From assembly GCA_020152595.1 (NCBI GenBank), contig JAIGNY010002025.1, positions 539,001 to 603,000 on the forward strand: a stretch of 64,000 nt of DNA. The letters run 5' to 3'. The position numbers and the translations under genes are program-made. Below the pieces are notes generated by a model. It saw nothing but the letters and a program-made list of their open reading frames with translations, did not search any database and was not told the origin of the DNA. This stretch comes from Chiridota heheva. Taxonomy: Eukaryota > Echinodermata > Holothuroidea > Apodida > Chiridotidae. Shown one piece after another: positions 24,676 through 36,980 of this stretch. Positions within the stretch are counted from its first letter, which is position 1, and every line of letters starts with the position of its first letter.

Positions 24676-25740
24676 GAAACACTGTGAAAATGTGTTATGC
24701 TTTCCATGAAGCTACATTTTTATTGTAAATTATTCTACATTTATAAATCAGAAATGCTGGAAAAATATTTCTGTTGCTTTTTCAATCTGTACTCTATCAA
24801 TTGTAATTAATATTTTAGAAATATAAGGACATTTTGATAATTTCATTGACGCCGCCAGTGTCCCCCTCTAGTACCTCACTATAATAATTGTCCTCCCCTC
24901 TCCTCCCCATTCAATGTTTGCCGTTGTTACTGTTTTTTCTGGAAATGACGTTAAGAAAGAAAGAAATTTAACATTGAAAGGTGGGAGGGCTAGGAGTTAC
25001 AATTCTCAAAAAAATATTAAAGAAACATAACACTATAACATATGAAGTTCTCAAAATGTTTCAGTAGTTTTGTCCAAGATTGTAGGCCTAGGCCTACTCC
25101 CAATGAAAATATATCCCATAGCATTTTCTTCAATTTAAGATGGTCTGCAAGGATTTAAACTTCAGTCACAAATGCTAAATTAACTCTGTTCACCTACCGT
25201 ATAGCTTAACGTTAGACCTTTGAGTACTAGGCCAACCTACTTCCCTTCAACAACTTGGAAGTATCAAGCCCTTGTATGACACTGTGACCTTGATTTCTGA
25301 TGAAATCACTCCACCTATTCAGTGCTGTCATGCAAAATGAATTATACCCTATCCATTTAATAGTACCTCAGACTCCATAGCAATCAGTGTAACACACGCT
25401 ATTTAGAACTAGCTATCAGTATCAGTTACAGTTGTATAGTTAGCTAGCTACCTATGGATACAACTAACTGACTAACATGCGGGGATCCGGGCAACAAACA
25501 CTCAGACATTAACAAAGTCAAGTTTGAGGCTTTCCCGCTGGAAATTTTAAGAAACTTTATGATGTGTCACATGAGGGTGTACGCAGAATCATAGCGGTAC
25601 CATCGTCATGTGATGAGCCATTTGCGAAACTTCAGTATGACATCATTATGTGTAGGTTGCCATAACGAGAAATGACCCCATAAATCCTTAGCGATAAATG
25701 ACGTCATAAAAAGACACCGGATTGAAGATTCTGTCAGCTG
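24676..25740 (-). repeat. Foldback element, right inverted arm
   Basis: Reverse complement of the left arm. Landmarks in reverse order are TTTTGTCCAAGATTGTAG, ATAGTTAGCTAGCTACCTA, ATGACGTCATA and GATTCTGTCAGCTG. Confidence 0.85.
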
Positions 25741-28700
25741 CTGTTGGACTTTATTTTTCGATTTTCTTTTTAGATTTTCTTCAACTTTTGCCTCGTTTTA
25801 GAGGAATTTAATTTCAAAGTTTGGTTACCAAATTTACTGGGTACAAAAACAGGTCCATAAACGCCGTGTTTCTGACTCAGCCGACACAAAATATCAGATT
25901 TTAACGGTAGATTCGTAAAGATAAACTGTAGAGCATTTGATACATACCTAATCCGCGATGTTGCGCATGCCATAATATTCTGGCGAGTGCACCCTAAAAC
26001 ATTCATTATTCCGATTTGGTTGTTCAATTGTTAATGTTGTAATGATCATATTGTGTTACGCGAAAAATCTTTCCTATTCGTAAATTCTTAACTTACAATT
26101 GAATATTTCTAGTATTAAACGGCGGAAACAAAAAAGTTTAGACTAAACGTATTAACGTTAGGCCCAAGTTAAGTTAAATTGGTATCATAACCATGTTTAA
26201 ACAAAGATATCATTTTATATTGTTTTGAAATTGATTTATTTCAATGTTTATGCTTTCCCATTTTGATAATGATTTTTTATTTAATTTTTTATTTCACGGG
26301 TTTGATCTGGTCTTCATTGTTTTATTTTTGATCTAGATTTCTTTTTACTGTCTTATTATTTCTGCATTTTTGTGTGTGTGTCACGGATAACTTTCAACTA
26401 TAGAATATAGGTTCACTTTGAAGTAAAGACATGGTGGCTACTGATACTGTTGGCAGAGAAGTCACGCTCTTGTGACTCTATTATCATTAGACATGGATAT
26501 ACATCGTTCTTTAATTAATATTAAGCAGACCTACAATCCCTATGACCAAGCTACCCAACAAGGGATCTGCCCAACGAGGGATATGCCATAGTTTCGACTT
26601 AAAATATATAAAAAGTTCTTCCAACGTAAATAAGCATTGTTTTTAATTAAGATATAAGGCTCACAATCGGCGCTGTCCAACCAAGTATACGGTATGAGAG
26701 CTATTTGATGTATAATGATTCTTTAAAAATGATCTGACTAAAACATTCGCGTCGAAAGTTCACGAGTCAGGGGGTATTTTTCGAGAGTGAACCTGCATTC
26801 TATATTTACTGCGTGTAACGTTTGGCCTATTATTTATTTAATGAGGCAAACAGTTACCATAACTTTCAAGTTTTCATAATTTTTACATTTCTTCAACTAA
26901 TAAACTTTCAGCCCCCACCCTCCCAAGAAAAAAAAAAGTTCCTACTCCATACATCTCTGACTCTGAGGACCTGAATCTATTTAACCTCGAACAACCGAGG
27001 ACTAAATTTCTGTTCGAGGACTCGGAAGAATTTGCATGCAAATGCACATCAGAGAGTCTAACGTAATTTGAAAAGGTCCTTGTTCAACTTGATGTATGAA
27101 TCTGTGTGATAGTGGTAACACACGCGTCTGATCAAGTCCTCACAAGCACCCTCTTGAATTTCCAAATGTGTGTGTTGACAATTGGAAAATTCAGTTTCCA
27201 TTAAAGGTTGCTGTTAATCAGAATATCTTAAATTTTGAGGAAATTGTAAGTTGGGAAATCTGAAATTATGGGAAATCTTAAATTTGCATAAAATCTTAAA
27301 TTTCTCCATCCAAACTTTCCTTAACTTTTTGGGAAATTAAAAACAATTGCTAAATTTTACCAAAATTATCCAATAATTTTACCCAAATTTACATTTCCCA
27401 AATTTACCCTCAACCAGGAAGAAAATATGTCTAAACAGGAAAGTAAAATCCTCTCAGCCTGGGGGCAGGTTCGCTTCCTAGGACTCTTCCCCCCCCCACA
27501 TTTTAAGAGAAATTTCATTCTTTTTTCCAAAATTGTCACAAAAAAAAAAAAAAAAAGTTCTCAATCCATATAGTTTGTCTTAAAAGCTTAGTGAGAATTC
27601 AATAGAAATAAAATGGTGAAAGAAACATTTTATTAATGAGATTTTGAAGTTTAAAGTTATGTCCCATTGTGTAGAAACGACTGAAATCATGCTAGTTGTG
27701 AAATTTGTGATGTCACATTCTCATTACAATCCACAGTCTTAATTATTGTTTTTCCAAATATTTTGTGGCGTTTTTAAACCATTTGATTTGTCAGGAAAAT
27801 AGCATCTTGTAAGGTAATTATATTTTAGAAAAACTGAAGAAAACTAGTCAATTGGCACCAGTCATTTTACATAAGTGCCAGTGAGATTTGAATTTGAGTA
27901 AATTTTAATTCAATATTTAATGGAATAGGATATTAGAGCAGTTTCTTCGCCTTTTTGTTATCTTTCATGTAAGATGTATAACTTTCTTGACCACTGATAT
28001 TGCAATTGCAGTGCAGGTTCTTTGTGCAAGGGAAGGGGGGAAATCACTTCAAGAGGGACGGGAAGATTTTCCATATACTCTTGTGTTATATCTTTTTGTT
28101 TGATTTCATGCAAGGAGGCACATACCTTTACAATGGGGCACGCCTCCCCCATACTGGCCCAGAACTTGTTGCAATGACTAATCATACAAACATGCTGGGG
28201 CAACATGGGGGAGGGACTTTCTCGTCCCCCAATGATGAAGAAATCAAAGGACATAGTTGGTGTGGTGCACCCAGAGTCCAAACAGTGACAGGGGAGCAAG
28301 AAGCTCCTCCCCCCATACTGGCTATGGATAGTATGAGCCTGTGCAATGACTAATTAAAAAAAAAAAACATGCTGATATCTTATCTGTTTAAGAGTTATTG
28401 CATTTCAAAGAATACCATCAATATGCCAGTTGATAGGTGACTGGTGTAGTAAGTCTATTCCAATTGTGTGGTGTCATAGCTGCACTTCCAATACAATTTT
28501 TATGTAAATGTAGTGTCAAGTTTTAGTACCTCTTTCTAAATTATAAGGGTGTTTCAGCTGACGTCATGAGGTCACATGACTTTGTTTACATCGCCATTTT
28601 GTTGGGAAAGAACACTGTTGTCTGCTGTACACTTAATTAAACTTACATATGTTTGCTTGTTGATATAAGATTATTTTTGTAAGATATTTATATTGGAATC

Positions 28701-29400
28701 TTGCTGTGCTATTGATTACACTAATAGACATGTGCCAGGAAATACAAAAATGTTCTCTCGATTTCCATCTGATCCTGATCGACGTTTAAAGTTGGGTTTC
28801 TGCTGTATTATGTGACAGCTTTTAACCTACGGTTCACACTAGGGTTTGCAGCAAGCACTTTATATCAGGTATGTAGGTTTTGTCTGCCTATAACGAACAA
28901 TCAGATGGCGTTCATGTAAAAGTTACTCTTTGTATACCCGGTCATGGTGAATATATAAAACGTAAGGAAAATATCAAGTAAAATTGAAAGCAAAAAAATA
29001 GGTTAACATGCAGTAGGTTTGTTGTGCGTGTGATGTGACTTGAGCTATGTGAAGACACGTGAAACGCAACGACGCTTTCACTGCAAAATGGCTTTAAGAT
29101 GAGTTAAGAGTCATGTGATGAAATCCCTCTATAAGAAACATTTTTTTATTTACTATTGAGAATTGGTATATGCAATATACAAGCACATACCTTACCCATT
29201 TGTTCATGTACCTTAAAATCTTAATAGGAGAACAATGACAATTCATACATGAAAATTGTCTTGGAAGTGCTACTATGACATCTCACACTTTACTGTGCCA
29301 TGCACTTTTTCAACACACTGGTGGAATCTTTGAAATGCACCAACTACAAAACGGTTTCTTTAATCATTCTCTGTTATCATGCTCATGTAAATTCATGGAA
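25741..29400. other. Intergenic, no gene recognised
   Basis: An 85-codon minus-strand frame at 25770-26027 has no recognised domain. A MITE-A fragment lies at about 27590-27700. Nothing else could be supported. Confidence 0.45.
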
Positions 29401-29408
29401 ATATTCCT

Positions 29409-29905
29409 TTAAAGGAGCACTAGACCGACAAGTGGTAAAATAAGAGGTGCTGTGGCTCAGTACCCATGCTCGTATTCGAGAGGTACTGTTGTGTCATTGA
29501 GCAAGACACTTTACTCTACTTGCTTCAGTCCACTCAGCTGTAAACTGAATACCAGCACTGCTGGGAAGTTAATCTGCGATGGACTGTCCAGGGGGAGTAA
29601 TGTACTCTCCCGCTTGCGCATGGAAACCGGGGGATAAGCACTGGCTCATTGAGCCTAATGGCTCGGATGGATTTAGCTATATACGGAAAAGTGAGGCGTA
29701 TTTGTAGGGGTCTCCCCCAAATCAAATGCTTATCTAGCACGCAACGGTATAACAATTTTCTGGTTACTATGAACATTCAAGTAACCTTTGCCCTCACGTC
29801 GTCTGTGGGCTATGGAGGAAGAAGTTTATCAGTCTGTTGTTGATAATATATCTCTGAAATTCGCAAAAATGAACGCCATCACTTTTCGATCTAGTGCTCC
29901 TTTAA
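29409..29905. mobile_element. MITE-B copy interrupted by SINE-C
   Basis: Ends are TTAAAGGAGCACTAGACC at 29409 and the inverse GATCTAGTGCTCCTTTAA at 29905. The body, with ATGCTTATCTAGCACGCAAC and CTGTGGGCTATG, matches the uninterrupted 242-bp copy at 56210-56451. The extra ~250 bp is a SINE at 29444-29682. Confidence 0.88.
29444..29682 (+). mobile_element. tRNA-derived SINE-C, copy 1
   Basis: Begins GAGGTGCTGTGGCTCAG, continues through CTTTACTCTACTTGCTTCAG and CTGCGATGGA, and ends near GCCTAATGGCTCGGATGGAT. It matches 62980-63242 in the opposite orientation. Imperfect target duplications (CGACAAGTG and CGGAAAAGTG) flank it within MITE-B. Confidence 0.85.
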
Positions 29906-30019
29906 GAAGTCAAGACTGCTACTCAAATAAAAGAGAAAACAAATATTTTTGTAATTTGACAAAGCATGGCATATTTATTGAATGCAATGACATTCACTTA
30001 CAACTAATCATGATAATAT

Positions 30020-30152
30020 AAATGTAATGATATAATCATACTTGCACATAACGGTTACCTAAATGCATATATTATCAGTATATGATGAAACCACGATATA
30101 ATCATACTTGCACATAACGGTTACCTAAATGCATATATTATCAAAATATATG
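30020..30152. repeat. Two-copy tandem duplication (~67 bp)
   Basis: The segment with ATATAATCATACTTGCACAT and AACGGTTACCTAAATGCATA is present twice in direct succession. Confidence 0.9.
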
Positions 30153-32340
30153 ATGAAATCACGAAGTACAGTACATCAATATAGGCTGTTATTTCACACA
30201 ATGCCCTGACAAAGAATTGCTTTGACTAGGGGGTATGTTGTTACCAAGGAAATTGTTGGGGACAGATACCCTTCTACTTCAAAAATGGCATAAATAAACC
30301 AAATTTGTATGCCCCAAAGTGAAATCAGGTTTACATTTCTTTTTTTTAATTCTTTAATTAAGAATAATAATTTATATCTCCCTGTTTTTTGATGGGGGTG
30401 AACTTGTGAAAAAACTCTTAGTTATCAGAACCGACCAGAAGTTGAAATTTTTTGCAAAACTTTTAACTCCTTCTTTCTTTGATCTTGTTTCGCAATAACA
30501 AAGTAGTCTACGATACCTTCTTTTAATTTTATTTTAGCTATTTTAAGAGTTTTCTACAGTTCTTGATGTATTTCCTTTTTTGCATTTTATTAAAAAAGAA
30601 AAACTTATTCAAAAAGTGAGAAAATTTTCAGCAAATTATGAGATATATTTACGGAGATTATATCTGTATACTGTGCTTACTCAGTTGGTATGGGTGAGAT
30701 ATTATTGTTTACTTGTCAAAATTCAAACAAATCTTATACTTTGTAATGTGTACACGAACAACATAGACAGATAGAGCGTAAATTTTTATTGTCTTTTAAA
30801 TTGCAAAAGAGATGTTTGATGATATTTTTATATTAGAATAGTATCAATTATGACCTGTAAGGTATGACATAACAAATACCAATAAGCCCTTAAAATGGAC
30901 TAAAACTAAGAAATAAATTAACATCATGGTGTATATGATATTTTTACACAAACTTTGCAGCAGGCAAACTTTTTTTTGAGAAGTTCTTATCGAGGAACAT
31001 TTTGCATTAAATTATTGCCAAAATGATTGTTACTTCCAAAACTGCACAAACTAAGGAGATCTAAGGAAGTTTTTAATGTGTTATGGTGGATTTTTCAGGA
31101 AAAAGCCTCTGTGGCAAAACAATAGGAACATTTCCATTACGTGATTTATACATACACTGGCAAATGTAAATACACTGTATGAGCCATTGTGAATTGAATA
31201 CGTGCGTGTGTGGGTGTGGGTGTGTATGATAATGAGTGGACCATTATGATGAGTATATGAGACATTCTGAGGTGTACCTGGGAGTCACAAACATTAAGTG
31301 GTATGCTATTAGTCCCAGTAGTGTCTGCCATTCCCAACCAATTACTGATTGTCTTGTCTTGATTTGAGTCAATGTTTTGACCAGAAACTTATAACTTAGA
31401 TTATATTGCTAAATTATTAAAATCTTCATCATGTTAACACAAAAAAAGGCCTATAAAATTGAATGATGTATAAGAAGATTATACATTATATCAATTACAC
31501 AAATGACAACTATGAATTGAACCAATCACCAGAGCTTTTAATACTTTGATTATAATAAGAATTGCGCCTTCATAACCAGTTAAAAAAAACAATGGCAAAG
31601 CTTATCAGGAAATGATTTCTCTCCCAGACGTTTTTACTTAAAACACACCTAATACATACCACGTACAGTATACGTTCTTAGTTTACAGATGTTATAATAT
31701 GTTAATTTATTTAAATAGTAGATTAAGACAACCTTCTACAATTCCATGTTTACATATACATATAATTCAATTATTCTAAATTGTTCCATTTTCAAATAAA
31801 CAAACTTCTTGCATTTTAATCCTTCTGTCACAAAAAGTCATTTACCTACATATGATCATATTAAAATGTATATTTTCTATGTTAAGACAGTACAAAGGTA
31901 TATAATTTTCACACAAGATTCTATAGCAGAATTGGCAAACTTTGTGATCAATAAAAGCAGAATTATATAAAGAAAATCAATTAATGGTGAAAAAATGTGT
32001 CAAGGGGGATAACATCAGCTGTGTCTTATTCTGCAGATAATCCTGCATATTATCTTCAAATGTGTCATGGTGATAATACTAACTGTATCTTAAAATGAAA
32101 AAAGTAAAGTTTAATAATCTTATATAGTGCACTACCATAAGAATGTTCAGTTGCGCTTAAGATTTTATACTGAACTTTATAATGCACATCATCTTAAAAG
32201 ACTTTGCAATGTAGGTTCTCAATGTACATTAATATGATTTACTGATGAAACTTGTTGGCCCAACAGTAAAGTCACATTTTGCTAACAAAGGTAAATTAAT
32301 TCACACGATATGAAATAATTCTGAAGTCAAAGAAATCTAT
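30153..32340. other. Intergenic, no gene recognised
   Basis: A+T-rich, short frames only, no repeat boundary clear enough to name. Confidence 0.5.
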
Positions 32341-32648
32341 GCAACCATAAGGGTGCTTACTATTATTTTGTTTTGTCCTTTAAACTCTCGCATTCCTATT
32401 GGTGAAACTCGACAGTGAAGATCCCTAGCTCATCACTTGTATATGCAGCATCATATAAAACTTCATTGTTACTTTAAAGCAGCACTAGACCAAAAAGTGA
32501 GGGTGTATTTTTAGGGGGGTCCCCCCAAATAAGATGCTTATCTTGCACGCAACACAATTATTTTGTGTTATCACTGTAGAATTTCACAAATAGGAATGCG
32601 AGAGTTTAAAGGGAAAAACAAAATAATAATAAGCGCCCTTATGGTTGC
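32341..32648. mobile_element. MITE-C, ~308 bp with ~68 bp terminal inverted repeats
   Basis: Left end GCAACCATAAGGGTGCTTAC through AACTCTCGCATTCCTATT is repeated in inverse orientation at 32580-32648. The interior (about 32474-32575) contains a partial MITE-B left end (AAAGCAGCACTAGACC), so two families are nested here. Confidence 0.8.
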
Positions 32649-34640
32649 CACTTCAAGTGTAGCGTACATAGTTCCCTTTGACTTCAGAATTGGATTTAAT
32701 ATTCTGAATAAATTTTAAGTAGATGCATAAGAACATAAATAGTACCTGAAATATATTGAGACAAAATGTAATATTAAGCAAAAACTTAAATCAAAATGGT
32801 GACAGCTATGAAAAATTTAGAAAAACTTAACTGTGAATGATCATTCTCACGATAAGAAAACATACTGCATCATTCTTTAAGGTGTCTTAGGATAAATCAA
32901 TATTCATTATTCAATGTACAAAATTAATCTTTCACAATATACATTTTAAACTATTTGCACTTACGAAAATAAATAATTGCAATCTAGGCGTGGAAACGAA
33001 ATGCAAAATAAAACTAGTCTCAAGATAGAATTGACAGGGAATCTAACAAAACAAACTTAACAACAAGAGGGGGGACTTAGGTGGTAGACCAGATTATGTG
33101 CCCCTTAAAATTGAATATGATATACTATACAGTGTATTTCAGTTTTAACACACTTGGATATATAATGGCTGATAACATATTTGCACTATTCTTTATATTT
33201 TTTTATTTTGAGGCCAAAACAGATTCTTCTTTCAAAGTGTTCCCTCCTCACTCCCGATCATAAATGTTTAAATTTCAATTCCCCCATTAGAAACAAACAA
33301 TTCACCAATGACAGTTGATCCTTTAATACAATACCTACTATCCCAATTCTTATATTGACAAGCAGTATATTTGTCTAAAATTACATAAGTAACATTCTGT
33401 AGGGTTATGAAAATGTCAGTAAGTAGTGCATGCCATCAAATCACTCATCATAATACATGTCATACTTTATACACATCACAATGGATATGTCAGGAAAGTA
33501 CTAAACAGATTAAGGTACCTAAAGAAATTTTAAAACAATGTTTTTTAAATACATTAAGTTTGGTGAGCATGTGATGTCACTCTTTCTACTAGTCATTTTC
33601 AGTTAAATTTGATACAACTTTAATATTTGCAGAGAATGGAGGAGTGATGAAAAATGGCTTGTCACAAAATGTCATCACAAAAAAATTTGTCATAAATGTC
33701 TTAGATCATGATGAAATAACCATCTTTAGGGGAAAGGTCCATCAATCATTCATGGGTTTTGCACAAAGTTCTCCCAACCAATAATGTATATTTATATTTA
33801 GGCTCAGCCAAGGACTAATCTGATTTGCTTCACAGAAGAACAAGTTATGTGGCTTTAGCCCCAAATAAATGACCTATTGTGTACAGTGTAACAGTAGCTG
33901 GTTTCTAACAAGTGAACTATGAATAGACTATAAAGATGCTGTCAGTTAAAAGGTTTAGATTACCCCTGTGTTGTGTATGGTGTAACAATAGCTGGTTGCT
34001 AGTCAATGAATTGTGAAGAGTCTCTCAGGTTGAATGGTGTGGATTACCCCTGCTTTTGAGAAAATCGAGGGTGTCGGGTTGGAGAGGTTTAGGGCCAAAA
34101 ATTCTTAATGTGTCGCATATTTTTGGCATATTTTGCACAGAATGTCACATTAGTACATTTGATTGGCATAGATTCACACATCATGATCAGTTGACCTGTA
34201 ATACTCATAGAAAAGTTCATTTGGTTATATCTTGTTTCAAAAAAATGGAATTCACCACTAAAATGCAGCATCAAATTACAAATGAGTTTGAGTGAAGGGC
34301 TAAAACATATCAGACATATTTTAAATACATCTGTTTAAGTTCATTTTGTCACATTTTGGCACAAAATTTTCAAAATATCACAGATTTTTGGATAATTAAA
34401 TTTTGTGACAAAATGTCACCATGTAACGGATGTTCTATTCTCTGTATTTGATATTTCCTGGACTGAACAAGATATTGAAGCAGTTTCTTCACATTAAGAT
34501 GAATCCTTTTGCCCTCTATCATTAAAGGTATACATCTCTTTGACAACTGAAATAATAATTCAATTGTGTATACTCTGAAAATAAATTCAGGACAAACATT
34601 TTGAAAAAGAGATTAAAGCCAAATAAATTTTGTAAACTTT
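32649..34640. other. Intergenic, no gene recognised
   Basis: Short frames only; no homology recognised. A block with GTGTACAGTGTAACAGTAGCTG is loosely repeated near 33880 and 33970. Confidence 0.45.
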
Positions 34641-34650
34641 TTCATCTACC

Positions 34651-34921
34651 TACTGTGGAGTAGCGGTTATCATACATGTCTACAGACCACAAGGTCCTGG
34701 GTTCAAGCCTGGGTTGGGTAGACACGCCAGTGCACCACAACTGGTTATCAAAGGCCGTGGACATTGACTTGGTTGTCGATGTTATGTCTGTCCGTACGTC
34801 GTACCTGTGTTCTCGCCCAGGTCGTATTAAGCGTTTCGTGATAGCATTGTTACTATCATAACCGATTACGCAGGTGACGACCCCGTCATTGTAATTGTGT
34901 GTTCACTCGTCATTGTCGTCG
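34651..34921 (+). mobile_element. tRNA-derived SINE-A, copy 3 (uninterrupted)
   Basis: It shows an A-box-like GAGTAGCGGTTATCAT, the B box GGGTTCAAGCCTGGG, and the body with CGTACGTCGTACCTGTG and GATAGCATTGTTACTATC. It ends near ACTCGTCATTGTCGTC. It serves as the reference for the interrupted copy at 16357-17812. Confidence 0.88.
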
Positions 34922-36772
34922 TAAACTTTTTCACAATTGCTCACTTGCAGGTTGGTTGGTTTACCAAGGTTTATAACATCCCAACAGAGCTAAATTAGAG
35001 AATTTTTGTCAAGAAGCCCGCGCATGTTATATTAACCCGTCAGGTCACTGCCTTTGTGAAACTTTTCTAGTAATAATGCACCTATGGAAGGGTGGTTTCT
35101 GCTGACTGCTTTCCAAGTTAAATGACTTGTAATAGCTGAATGAAAAATGAACATATATGACGATTGCCTTGTTTGACCTTGAACATTCCACGTAACCATT
35201 ATTGCCAAACTATCTTGTTTTTGGCATATTACTTATTAAGTACTTAATATGAATCATATAAACTTGGGAGCAGATAGAAAAAAAAAAAAATGTGACTAGT
35301 TCCAATCCTAGACCTAAAGTTTGCAGCAAAATATTCACATCTTAGCAAAGCAAAAATGAAATCAAGTCATTAGAAATTTTGGTGAGCACTTCAAATAGTC
35401 ATAACAAAGTATATAGAGAAATCTAAGTCTGATAATACTCCCCCATGGCTATGTTTTTGATGGACCAAATTTTAAATATTCTCAAATTTTTAATCCTAAT
35501 GGCAAAATGAGTGATAAAACAGAACATGTGATACGATTCGGTTCGGGCAAGATTGGTCTAATAACTAGCAAAATTGTAAGTATTTACAGAGATGTATTGC
35601 AAAACAATTGTACACTACATTTACTATGTTAAAAACATTTTTGAATTGTATGTTGGACACAAAAACGCACAATTTTTCCAAAATTTGATTTTGTGAAATG
35701 CGAAAATAATCACTGAATATGACACTGTTTTCACGTGAAAGTGCACAAACAATTTTTTGGCAACTATAACACTAAAATGAAAGTTTGAGTATTAAAAGTC
35801 TTAACATACACATTCATTAATCATGTGATGAACATTCTGAAATTACTGTTCAGAATGCATATATTCATACATGTGGAAACAACAAATTCTATATGTCACA
35901 TCAAGTGCATTTTATAAAGCTAAGTTCTTATACAGCATACAAATTTGACAATCTAAATCTGAGATTATTTGATTGCTTCAAAAGCACCATTATCACAATA
36001 TTTTCACAATGAGCAGCACAATGACAAAAGTATGTTCATGTCTTTCAAGCATTTTCAACATTTGTCAAATTTAATATTCACTATCATATACAAAACATAC
36101 ATAATTTTGTTGTTCAGAGGCACAATTCCACTGAATAAAGGCTATAGGTACAGTGTAAGTTCTACTTGGAAGAATACAGCCAATGGGAAATTAAGAAAAA
36201 AAATCACACTTTATGTGACTTAAAAAAACATACTAAATAGAATTTTCTTCAAGATAATAGAGACCAATGCCTAGCAATAAGCTTAGTAATAAATTATCAG
36301 ACAACATTTCCATCTCCACATACCAATGTCAACTGTTGACCACAAATCAGGCAAAATGGCAGCCATTTTGAAGGTTTTTTATAACAATTGAGAAACATAA
36401 GGCTTACAAGGTTATATTATTTCTAAATAATTTTGATGTTAATAAAGAGCTAACATAATTATTAAAAACATATAACAACGTCATTCACTCTTTCAGTAAT
36501 TCGAATATCAGTGGAGGCAAAATATTGCAAAAGATGTTGGAACATCCTATTGACTCCAATAATAATCTTACTATCATTTTTCTTACAATTACTCATGCTA
36601 CACAACCATACTTAATTACAGGTTATATATTCACCTTCCTAGATAATGTTCTCCAACTTTTGAAAAACTAGGCCTTTCCATTAATTCTAATGATAAGTGA
36701 CCGCTCTAAATAGTGAAACCATACTTTACCCTATTGCCCATTATGTGCATCCTTATTCCTTGGAAGTTGTAA
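34922..36772. other. Downstream of the MROH1-like gene, no gene recognised
   Basis: No coding exon or named repeat was found. Part of this may be 3' UTR if the mRNA continues past the nearest polyadenylation motif. Confidence 0.45.
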
Positions 36773-36778
36773 TTTATT
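36773..36778 (-). terminator. Candidate polyadenylation signal of the MROH1-like gene
   Basis: AATAAA on the minus strand lies about 120 bp after the stop codon. It is a hexamer match only. Confidence 0.35.
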
Positions 36779-36897
36779 TACTTTCACTTCTGACTACAAA
36801 CATTTATCACATTCAAAATATTGAGACAGTTTCTTCTACCTTTCGTTCCGTACCAAATAAAATCTAGTAAATTCTTATAAATATATATTTCTTGGAA

Positions 36898-36980
36898 TTA
36901 GTATTCACATAAAAGACTAATGGCTTCTGCAGCTTTGATTCGCACGTTGCTGTTTGGGTCCTTCAACAGTTGCTGTAAGG
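36898..36980 (-). CDS. MROH1: MROH1-like last exon with stop
   Basis: Acceptor TTCTTTCCAG precedes 36980. It reads (A)LQQLLKDPNSNVRIKAAEAI, then SLLCEY and TAA. This last HEAT-type helix pair matches the family C-terminus. Confidence 0.93.

Larger units (their letters stand above)
22289..25740. mobile_element. Foldback-type element with ~1.1 kb inverted arms
   Basis: The left end CAGCTGACAGAATCTTCAAT is repeated in inverse orientation at 25740. The two arms (about 22289-23450 and 24676-25740) match over nearly their whole length with substitutions and small indels. The left arm has an extra ~70 bp local duplication near 23085-23120. The spacer of ~1.2 kb (23451-24675) is not inverted. No transposase or other protein is recognised in arms or spacer. 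The structure fits a foldback/long-TIR DNA transposon or an old inverted duplication; flanking target duplication is not obvious. Confidence 0.85.

Noticed and set aside
25770..26027. 85-codon minus-strand frame just outside the foldback element
   Set aside because: The composition is protein-like but no domain is recognised and there is no supporting exon; a similarity search would decide.
27958..28353. Overlapping 113- and 117-codon frames on opposite strands
   Set aside because: No recognised motif and both strands are open equally; treated as chance.
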